The notes under the pieces: generated by a model
The model's input: the letters and a program-made list of their open reading frames with translations, nothing else
What the model was told of the DNA's origin: nothing
Databases searched by the model: none
In this document: positions 1 through 4,989 of the stretch, one piece after another
How positions within the stretch are numbered: the first letter of the stretch is position 1
How the letters are laid out: every line of letters starts with the position of its first letter
Assembly: GCA_948852375.1 (NCBI GenBank)
Contig: CAQOYX010000054.1
Span: forward strand, 1 to 10,000
DNA: 10,000 nt
Direction of reading: 5' to 3'
From: an uncultured Clostridia bacterium
Lineage (GTDB): Bacteria; Bacillota_A; Clostridia; TANB77; CAG-508
Position numbers and translations under genes: made by a program

Positions 1-181
1 TGATTATCATTACTTTTGGAATTTTATATTCTCTTCCAATTTTCTTTGAAGGAATAATATTGTCATTTACCAAAGTATAAGCTTTTGTAATTCCTACACC
101 TAACATTTCACGAAGTTGCTTAATGTTTACTACATCTGGATAGTTATTAAACATTAAATGATAGTTGTCTAAATTGTTCAC
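1..181 (-). CDS. Excisionase-like HTH DNA-binding protein, 5' part (runs off window)
   Basis: This is the first 60 codons of a minus-strand gene whose 3' end lies outside the window. It starts at a GTG (179-181) preceded by a near-perfect ribosome binding site, AAAGGAGGT read on the minus strand (plus 189-197). The translation runs from about NNLDNYHLMFNNYPDVV through a helix-turn-helix with the pattern INIKQLREMLGVG-type, then KAYTLVNDNIIPSKKIGREYKIP. That is the layout of the winged-helix MerR/excisionase (Xis) family, in which recognition helix and wing end with 'IG-R-Y-IPK'. Such proteins usually sit directly upstream of a tyrosine integrase of an integrative element, so an integrase may lie just left of base 1; this is inferred. 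Nothing is visibly broken in the part seen. It could also be a plain HTH-17 regulator. Confidence 0.7.
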   Translation of the reverse strand, partial: MNNLDNYHLMFNNYPDVVNIKQLREMLGVGITKAYTLVNDNIIPSKKIGREYKIPKVMII

Positions 182-370
182 TTAGAGTACCTCCTTTAAT
201 CTATTTACCCATTTTTTAAATTTGGGTTATGTAATATGAAATTATCAATGTGCAGTTTTTTGTCATTATTAAATATAAAAATATCTAAAACTAACTTAAT
301 AATAACATAAAAAAAGTTGAAAAAACTTATAGATTATGATATATTGGAACTATAATAGAAGGGAGAAAAA
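182..370. promoter_or_regulatory. Divergent intergenic region between excisionase and SDR operon
   Basis: This gap separates two divergent genes and should hold both promoters. The rightward promoter is listed separately. For the leftward gene only the ribosome binding site is clear; a minus-strand TTGATA-like -35 is visible near 244-252 but I see no convincing -10 at correct spacing. A 5-bp inverted repeat (AAGTT 314-318 / AACTT 324-328) overlaps the rightward -35 and could be an operator, but it is short enough to be chance. Confidence 0.4.
317..345 (+). promoter_or_regulatory. SigA-type promoter of the SDR-GNAT operon
   Basis: TTGAAA (317-322) and TATATT (340-345) are separated by 17 bp, giving a good housekeeping promoter with a start near 352 and a short leader before the ATG at 371. 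A second TATAAT at 351-356 has no matching -35 and is less likely. Confidence 0.55.
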
Positions 371-1051
371 ATGAGCAAGGAAATAGTAATTATAACAGGT
401 GGAGCAAGTCGGACTAGGCTTAGAACTTGTAAAACAATTAATCAAAAAGAATTATTTATAGATAGAGCTTTTGAAAAAATGAAAGTATTAAATAATACAT
501 ATAAAGATAACTACAAAGGCTTTATAGGAGATATTTCAGATAGTGAATTTGTTAAATATGTTATTAATGAAATATCAAATTTAGGAGATATAAAAATACT
601 AATTAATAATGCAGGAGAGCCATCATTTAAGCTAGCTACAAAGTATGAGAAAGAAGATATAGACAAATGTTTTAAAGGTTTACAAGGTATGATTTTATTT
701 TCAACAGAAACTTTAAAAGTAAAAGAAGAAAAAGATTTAAAAATAGTAAATATAATGTCATCTGCAGCATTAAGAGGAAATAAGCAAGAAGCGGTATATT
801 GTGCTACTAAATGGGGAGAAAGAGGATATACAGAAAGTTTGAAAGCCTGCTATAAAGGTACAAGTGTAAAAGTAATAGGAGTATATCCAGGAGGAATAAA
901 CACAGAGTTTTATAAGAATAGCAGAGATTATGTATCAGAAGAAAAACAATCTACATTTATGAAACCTTATGATGTTGCTAAAACAATTATGGATAATGTT
1001 ACAAATGAAACTAATTTAACAGTTGCAGACATCATAATTGAAAGAAATTAA
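371..1051 (+). CDS. Short-chain dehydrogenase/reductase with frameshifted nucleotide-binding loop
   Basis: An SDR-family NAD(P)-dependent oxidoreductase by its hallmarks: beta-1 strand IVIITGG (residues 5-11), NNAG (79-82), the catalytic Ser (130/131, MSS), the YxxxK pair Y143-K147, and PGGINTEF (173-180) after the active site. At 226 residues it is slightly short for the family (about 230-250). The substrate is unknown. The oddity is residues 14-29, which read RTRLRTCKTINQKELF instead of the family's GxG loop. Dropping one base at 410 gives GASGLGLELVKQLIKKNY, the expected Rossmann turn and first helix; the original frame resumes from about 458 (IDRAF). So there is a +1 shift at about 410 and a compensating shift near 453-458, with probably a few residues of the second strand missing. 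As read, the enzyme should not bind cofactor. Start chosen on GGGAG at 361-365. First gene of a three-gene operon; the next ATG is 20 bp on. Confidence 0.8.
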   Translation: MSKEIVIITGGASRTRLRTCKTINQKELFIDRAFEKMKVLNNTYKDNYKGFIGDISDSEFVKYVINEISNLGDIKILINNAGEPSFKLATKYEKEDIDKCFKGLQGMILFSTETLKVKEEKDLKIVNIMSSAALRGNKQEAVYCATKWGERGYTESLKACYKGTSVKVIGVYPGGINTEFYKNSRDYVSEEKQSTFMKPYDVAKTIMDNVTNETNLTVADIIIERN

Positions 1052-1071
1052 TAGGAGAAAAATAAACAATT

Positions 1072-2217
1072 ATGGAAGATATAAAATTAAAAGATATAAG
1101 TATAGATGGATTTAAAAAAGATGTATATTCATATTATTTAGAAATATTTCCAGAAGATGAAAGAAAGCCAATAGAACTATTAAAATCGTCTTATGAAAAG
1201 CACTACACAAGAATTATAGAAATTTTATACAAAAATGAAATAATTGGATTTATGATATTAAATAAAGTTAAAGATAAAGGATATGTTGTTTTAGATTATT
1301 TAGCTATACTACCACAATATAGAAATAGTAAATTTGGTACTAAAGCATTACAAATTCTATTAGAACAAGAAAAAGAAAATAGTGGTATTTTTATAGAAAT
1401 TGAAAAAGTTGGATTAGGCAAAGATACAGAAGAAAATTTATTAAGAGAAAAAAGAAAAAAATTTTATGAAAAAGTAGGTTTTAAAAAATTAAATTTTGAT
1501 TTATTTTTGTTTGATGTTATATATACACCTTACTTATTTTCAAATATTAAAAATGATGAAACTATAATTATTAGAGAAATATTAAATATATATGAAGCAA
1601 TATCAGGAAAAGAGAGAATAGAACAAAATTGTAAGATAATAAAGAAATTAACATTTAAGGAAATAAACAAACATAATATAAAGGTGGCAACAAGATTACA
1701 ATATGAAATTTTTCCTAATTCAAGTGCATATTCAGTATATAAATCGAAAATCACAGGCGAAAGAAAAGATTTATACATAGGATATATAGCTTATATAGAA
1801 GATATACCAGTTGGGGTAACAGGCATTTATGAAATTCCAGAATATTCAGATACAGTATGGCTAAGTTGGTTTGGACTAAAGGAAGAATATAGAAAATTAG
1901 GGTATGGAAAACAAATACTAGATTATACAATCGAAATTGCAAAGACTCTGAATAAAAAGTATTTGAGATTATATACTTTTGAAATGTGGAATAATGAAGC
2001 ACAGGCGTTTTATAAAAGAAATATGGATCTAGGGGAATATTATTATAATGAAAAAGAACATAAAGACATATTTGAGGGGAAACCAAAGATATTTAGTATT
2101 AGTTTATGTGATGAAAAAGTAGAATTATGGAATAACAAATTTATAAATATATCAGAAGATGAAGATTCTCATGAGAAAAGTATATTAATGATGAAAGAAG
2201 ATGGAATTATAGATTAG
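1072..2217 (+). CDS. Tandem GNAT-domain N-acetyltransferase
   Basis: A 381-residue protein built of two GNAT folds in a row, each expected to move an acetyl group from acetyl-CoA to an amine. The first spans roughly residues 1-175, with the acetyl-CoA pyrophosphate loop QYRNSKFGTKAL (82-93) after the beta-4 strand YVVLDYLAIL and the late GNAT motif KKFYEKVGFKKL. The second spans roughly 187-350, with EEYRKLGYGKQIL (271-283) after VWLSWFGLK, and NNEAQAFYKRN near 307-317. Both loops keep the R-x-x-G/F-G pattern, so both halves may be active; the acceptor cannot be read from sequence. The ribosome binding site AGGAGA (1053-1058) overlaps the end of the SDR gene, with a rather long 13-bp spacer. 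The C-terminal tail (about 350-381) is acidic and matches no domain I know. It is followed closely by a third GNAT. Confidence 0.85.
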   Translation: MEDIKLKDISIDGFKKDVYSYYLEIFPEDERKPIELLKSSYEKHYTRIIEILYKNEIIGFMILNKVKDKGYVVLDYLAILPQYRNSKFGTKALQILLEQEKENSGIFIEIEKVGLGKDTEENLLREKRKKFYEKVGFKKLNFDLFLFDVIYTPYLFSNIKNDETIIIREILNIYEAISGKERIEQNCKIIKKLTFKEINKHNIKVATRLQYEIFPNSSAYSVYKSKITGERKDLYIGYIAYIEDIPVGVTGIYEIPEYSDTVWLSWFGLKEEYRKLGYGKQILDYTIEIAKTLNKKYLRLYTFEMWNNEAQAFYKRNMDLGEYYYNEKEHKDIFEGKPKIFSISLCDEKVELWNNKFINISEDEDSHEKSILMMKEDGIID

Positions 2218-2233
2218 CAAAGGAATGAATTAT

Positions 2234-2713
2234 ATGGAAGAAATTAAAATAAAGAAAATAACGAAAATAGATGAAAATAATCTTAATAAAATAACAGAGT
2301 GGATGTATGAGTGGTGGGGAAAAGATGAAATGCATACATTTGAACAAGTAAAAGAATTTATTAAATATAGTTTACAAGAAGGTAGACTACCACAAACTTA
2401 TGGAGCATTTATAAATAACGAAGTTGTAGGTATGTATCAATTTTCTTATGAAGATTTATTTGTTAGACCCAATATATATCCATGGCTTGCAAATGTATAT
2501 GTAGATGAAAAATATAGAAATACTGGAATTTGTAGAAAATTAATGGAAAGTGTAAAAGAAAATGCAAGAAACAATATAATTTCTAATGAATTGTGGTTAT
2601 ATACAAAACATATAAATTTATATGAAAAGTTTGATTGGAAGTATATTTCTGATATTGATACTTACAATAAAGAGCAAAGGATACAAAGACTATATAAATT
2701 AGAATTAGATTAA
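2234..2713 (+). CDS. Single-domain GNAT acetyltransferase
   Basis: A 159-residue GNAT protein. The core is visible as FINNEVVGMYQFS (beta-2/3), PWLANVYVDEKYRNTGICRKLM (beta-4 and the acetyl-CoA loop, key residues R-N-T-G) and ELWLYTKHINLYEKFDWKY (the usual 'LYEKxGF' end motif with D in place of G). The third loop position is C where G or A is usual, a mild deviation. The family resembles GNATs that modify small molecules, but the substrate is unknown. An ATG at 2225 would add three residues, but AAAGG (2219-2223) lies only 1 base before it and 10 bases before the ATG at 2234, so 2234 is the better start. It is 16 bp after the tandem GNAT and is the last gene of the operon. Confidence 0.82.
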   Translation: MEEIKIKKITKIDENNLNKITEWMYEWWGKDEMHTFEQVKEFIKYSLQEGRLPQTYGAFINNEVVGMYQFSYEDLFVRPNIYPWLANVYVDEKYRNTGICRKLMESVKENARNNIISNELWLYTKHINLYEKFDWKYISDIDTYNKEQRIQRLYKLELD

Positions 2714-3025
2714 ACAAAATTAAATTTTTAAAAAGTATTGCCAAATATAAAAGTTATGTTAAATTAAAAACATAGTAATAGACAAAAAAACACCAATGTG
2801 GGTATACATTTCTTTGGAACTATTGCTATAACTGATTTTGAAATGGATAATAAGGTACTTTTGTGTAAGGTATTTATTGCATATGTCCTTTGCTAAGGCA
2901 CCATTAGAACCTCAAGTGTTTCGTAAGAATGTACTTGAGGTTTTAATTATAAAAATGTGCAACATCTTATTTTTATAAAATCTTTATATAGTGGCTTAAA
3001 TAGGATTTTTTATTTTTTAAACTTT
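2714..3025. other. Gene-free stretch after the GNAT operon
   Basis: No intact gene is visible. One plus-strand frame stays open from 2768 to a TAA at 2894-2896 and reads NVGIHFFGTIAITDFEMDNKV in its middle. It has only a GTG (2798) as possible start and no ribosome binding site, so it may be a gene remnant; I do not recognise the family. The long stem-loop at 2903-2947 is listed separately. Confidence 0.3.
2903..2947 (+). terminator. 15-bp stem-loop, terminator-like
   Basis: Arms 2903-2917 and 2933-2947 pair over 15 bp with a single G-T wobble (2907/2943); the central ten pairs (AACCTCAAGT / ACTTGAGGTT) are perfect. The loop is 15 bases. A TTTT run falls inside the 3' arm just after the GC-richer core, so it could terminate plus-strand transcription from the GNAT operon about 190 bp upstream. 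The wide loop and the T run being part of the stem make a regulatory or mobile-element hairpin equally possible. Confidence 0.5.
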
Positions 3026-3362
3026 CTAACAACTTTTATTTTCTAACTCCATTTTTTCATTTTCTTTGTCATTATCTTGACTAGGTTTAGTAAAGTTTAA
3101 ACTACTACCAATTACTAAAGTAGAATTTTGTTTTGATTCTACATCTACATGAGTATATATATATTTGCTGTAGTATTATAACTAGAATGACCTAACCATA
3201 TTTGAATATCTTTCATACTCACTTTATTAGATAATAATAAACTAGCACACGAATGTATTAAATCATGAAATCTAATAGACTTCAAGTTATTATCTTTTAG
3301 TATTTGATTAAACTTATGTGAAACATAGTCATGTTTTAGTATAGGACCGTCTGTATTTACAC
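3026..3362 (-). pseudogene. Tyrosine recombinase (integrase) remnant, C-terminal catalytic part
   Basis: Minus-strand reading gives the C-terminal half of a phage/ICE-type tyrosine integrase: VNTDGPILKHDYVSHKF, then SIRFHDLIHSCASLLLS, SMKDIQIWLGHSSYNTTANIY and THVDVESKQ. The box-II histidine, the LGH histidine and the catalytic tyrosine (NIY) can be recognised. Three lesions mark it as dead. The N-terminal domain and the first catalytic arginine are absent, because homology stops near 3362. The HxxR arginine is isoleucine (HDLI instead of HDLR). A two-base excess in a TA run (about 3155-3164) shifts the frame straight after the catalytic tyrosine; removing one TA joins NIY to THVDVE. The 3' frame ends at a TAG (3026-3028). 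It meets a TnpV remnant head to head at its broken end. Confidence 0.85.
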
Positions 3363-3603
3363 AAACAAGGATATAAAAAAACTGATTATACTATAATGCT
3401 TATGTATGGAACATTAAATACACATTTGAAAGAATTACAAGCAACAGCAGATACTAGAGTACAACAAATTATTAGCGAGTTAAAAGTAAAAGTGACTTAA
3501 CCGAAGATATGAAAAATACAGTATACTTTATTGAGTAGGTACTATGAACTCTATTAAGAATCAGGCAGAAGAAATTATTTTTAGTGAATTAATTTATATT
3601 TAA
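3363..3603 (+). pseudogene. TnpV transposon-protein remnant
   Basis: Three plus-strand frames read in turn give a protein like TnpV, the small transposon protein of clostridial Tn4451-type and related elements. Frame one (3363-3500) gives YKKTDYTIMLMYGTLNTHLKELQ and then TADTRVQQIISELK, ending at TAA. A second frame picks up from about 3491 with SDLTEDMKNT. The third carries LY-stop-VGTMNSIKNQAEEIIFSELIYI and ends at TAA 3601-3603. In the last part a TGA (3532-3534) stands where the family has the Trp of 'WVG'. The N-terminal third is missing. Two frameshifts, one nonsense codon and a lost 5' end make this a pseudogene. The family assignment rests on remembered pattern (GTLN-HL, MN-I---AEEI---ELIY). 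Confidence 0.75.
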
Positions 3604-3650
3604 TTGTTTTAAAGCAAAGAAAAATCTTTAATGCAACAGATATCCAAATT

Positions 3651-3683
3651 GAAGGTGTATTTTCTTGTAACTACACCTTCTTT
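3651..3683 (+). terminator. Hairpin terminator after TnpV remnant
   Basis: GAAGGTGTA (3651-3659) and TACACCTTC (3672-3680) form a perfect 9-bp stem with a 12-base loop, followed by TTT. It lies 48 bp after the TnpV stop and is probably the terminator of the original element. Read on the minus strand it could also stop transcription from the 131-residue gene at 3722. Confidence 0.55.
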
Positions 3684-3721
3684 GTATGACATATTTTTTT
3701 ATATTTCTAAACTAAATTTTA

Positions 3722-4117
3722 TTAATTATTTGTTTGCAAATTTTTTCTATATTCTAATAATCTTTGTTTTCTCATCTTATTAGATTTCTTTAAGTTTGCT
3801 ATTTGCTTGTCATATAAAGTACATAATAAATTTACTTGTTCTTCTGTCAATTCTTCTTCTTTTATTTCTCCAGAGCGATATTGTCTTTGAAGTTTTAATA
3901 ATTTAGTTTCTTCGTCTTCAATATTTGTAATTGACTCCATAAAAGAATTTTTCTTATTTTCACTTTCTACTGGATTATTGTTATCTTCTATAGAAACATA
4001 ATTGTCAGTAGTATCAATATTTTTATTAAATAAATTTTTAAAAAGTCTCTTTATTTTATAAAATATAGTATTTTCATTAACTTGTACTAATGATTTTTCT
4101 TGTGTGTTTTTCTTCAT
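3722..4117 (-). CDS. Hypothetical charged, coiled-coil-prone protein (131 aa)
   Basis: I do not recognise a characterised family. The N-terminal third (residues about 18-32, IFYKIKRLFKNLFNKN) is a basic amphipathic stretch, the middle is polar and Asn-rich, and the C-terminal half is a run of heptad-like charged helices (LKLQRQYRSGEIKEEELTEE, then LLCTLYDKQIANLKK and MRKQRLLEYRKNL). There is no signal peptide or clear membrane segment. The ribosome binding site is AGGAGAG on the minus strand (plus 4125-4131), placed inside the last codons of the upstream 60-residue frame, so the two are translationally close, with 4 bp between stop and start. The gene seems intact. Position among integrase and TnpV debris suggests a mobile-element accessory gene, which is inference only. 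Confidence 0.65.
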   Translation of the reverse strand: MKKNTQEKSLVQVNENTIFYKIKRLFKNLFNKNIDTTDNYVSIEDNNNPVESENKKNSFMESITNIEDEETKLLKLQRQYRSGEIKEEELTEEQVNLLCTLYDKQIANLKKSNKMRKQRLLEYRKNLQTNN

Positions 4118-4121
4118 AATA

Positions 4122-4304
4122 TTACTCTCCTATATCTTGTCCTTCTTTTTGTTTATATATTAAGACTTCTGCCTCCAAAATTGTTTTTTCTTCTGCTTCT
4201 AATGAAGATAGTTCAGCTTCTCTTGGTTGTAATAGTGATTTTTTTTCATCCTGTTCTATTTCTTTCATTCTTATATTATTTATTTCATCTAATATATTTA
4301 ACAT
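4122..4304 (-). CDS. Small hypothetical protein, possibly a C-terminal remnant (60 aa)
   Basis: A short, acidic, Glu/Lys-rich helical frame (for example QPREAELSSLEAEEKTILEAE) directly upstream of the 131-residue gene on the same strand. The only start signal is a weak AGAGAA before the ATG at 4302-4304. The same frame stays open about 11 further codons upstream (VLKEFTNSRENM) to a TAA, and this extension reads like protein. It may therefore be the tail of a longer coiled-coil gene cut off at its 5' end rather than a gene with this start. Function unknown. Confidence 0.45.
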   Translation of the reverse strand: MLNILDEINNIRMKEIEQDEKKSLLQPREAELSSLEAEEKTILEAEVLIYKQKEGQDIGE

Positions 4305-4320
4305 ATTTTCTCTTGAATTA

Positions 4321-4347
4321 GTAAATTCTTTTAAAACTGGAATTTAC
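4321..4347. repeat. 8-bp perfect inverted repeat
   Basis: GTAAATTC (4321-4328) and GAATTTAC (4340-4347) pair perfectly across an 11-base loop, with TTTTAT following on the plus strand. It lies at the border between the mobile debris and the chromosomal core. It may be a weak terminator or an element-end relic. Confidence 0.35.
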
Positions 4348-4453
4348 TTTTATACTTAATCTACGAAAACTAAAATATTTTTGCAGGTTAAGTGGCAAAC
4401 TGAGAGGTAATCTGATTTATATAAATATTGTAATACTCTCTAGAATAATTAAA

Positions 4454-4514
4454 TGTAACAATACTGCAACAATAATGTCATATAAATGTAACAAAACTAT
4501 CAACCCCATGTAAC
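4454..4514 (+). promoter_or_regulatory. WalR-type direct-repeat array upstream of veg
   Basis: TGTAAC occurs at 4454, 4487 and 4509, spaced 33 and 22 bp, both multiples of 11. The intermediate 11-bp registers hold TGCAAC (4465) and TGTCAT (4476), each one change from TGTWAH, and TATCAA (4498), two changes. The hexamer plus five-base spacer is the known WalR/YycF box (TGTWAH-N5-TGTWAH). All copies lie on the same face of the helix and upstream of the -35 at 4551, the position expected for an activator of the OmpR/PhoB family. Confidence 0.55.
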
Positions 4515-4550
4515 AATTGAAATACAGGCATTAAACTATATCTTTCTTTT

Positions 4551-4579
4551 TTGACATTTTACTACATAAATGATATAAT
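4551..4579 (+). promoter_or_regulatory. Consensus SigA promoter of veg
   Basis: TTGACA (4551-4556) and TATAAT (4574-4579), both perfect, with the ideal 17-bp spacer; start expected near 4586. In Bacillus subtilis the veg promoter is a classic very strong vegetative promoter, so the strength appears conserved. Confidence 0.9.
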
Positions 4580-4608
4580 TACCTCATAATAATAAAGTAG
4601 GTGATAAA

Positions 4609-4905
4609 ATGATTTACAAAGATGATATCACAAATTTAAAAACAGATATTACAGAAAACATTGGGCAAAAAGTAATAGTAAAAGGAACATTAGGAAGAAA
4701 TAAATATTTTGAAGAAAAAGCTACAATAGAAAAGACATATCCTAACTTATTTATAGTTAAGTATGATGAAAACGATAGAAATGTTACATATAGCTATACA
4801 GATGTATTAACAAGAACAGTAGAAGTTAGTTTATTTGATGGGGAAAGTTACAACCCAATAATACCACAAGAAGAAAGTAAAAAAACAAAAAAATTTGTAA
4901 TTTAA
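4609..4905 (+). CDS. veg: Veg protein
   Basis: A 98-residue member of the Veg family. Diagnostic parts are ITNLKTDITENIGQKVIVKGTLGRNK at the start (GRRK in Bacillus), TYPNLFIVKYDE and the highly conserved SYSYTDVLTRTVEV. The expected fold is a small beta-barrel-like soluble protein. In B. subtilis Veg (86 residues) stimulates biofilm formation by acting against the repressor SinR; whether that holds in a clostridium is unknown. This copy has an extra basic tail (about residues 84-98, ending KKTKKFVI). The ribosome binding site is TAGGTGAT (4598-4605). It is monocistronic, between a consensus promoter and a strong terminator. In Clostridia a veg gene is commonly found near sipL, as here. Confidence 0.93.
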   Translation: MIYKDDITNLKTDITENIGQKVIVKGTLGRNKYFEEKATIEKTYPNLFIVKYDENDRNVTYSYTDVLTRTVEVSLFDGESYNPIIPQEESKKTKKFVI

Positions 4906-4937
4906 AAAAATTCCTAAATATTTAGGAATTTTTTTTT
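4904..4937 (+). terminator. Rho-independent terminator of veg
   Basis: A-rich run, then TTCCTAAA (4911-4918) paired with TTTAGGAA (4921-4928) and nine T bases (4929-4937). The palindrome has almost no loop, so the tip will open a few pairs. The A tract and T tract make it usable in both directions. Confidence 0.85.
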
Positions 4938-4989
4938 GTCCTCATAATATACATTACATATAAACTAATAAAAAAGAGGAGGAGTAACA

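Noticed and set aside
404..463. Programmed ribosomal frameshifting in the SDR gene
   Set aside because: No slippery heptamer, and two opposite shifts within 50 bases are needed; mutation or sequence error is far simpler.
2797..2832. Possible leader peptide (MWVYISLELLL) before the 2903-2947 hairpin
   Set aside because: No ribosome binding site precedes the ATG and no intact downstream gene exists for it to control.
3532..3534. TGA at a conserved Trp as a sign of a TGA=Trp genetic code
   Set aside because: All intact genes use TGG for Trp and the surrounding frame also carries two frameshifts and lacks its 5' end; pseudogene decay is enough. No intact CDS in the window happens to end in TGA, but TAA preference is normal at this base composition.
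4100..4321. Hydrophobic plus-strand frame opposite the two small minus-strand genes
   Set aside because: Leucine/tyrosine-rich composition is the usual antisense image of a Lys/Glu-rich AT-rich gene, and it has no ribosome binding site.
4454..4514. Short regularly spaced repeats taken as a CRISPR-like or tandem array
   Set aside because: Repeats are only 6-9 bases with 11-bp period and no spacers of CRISPR length; the periodicity fits transcription-factor half sites.
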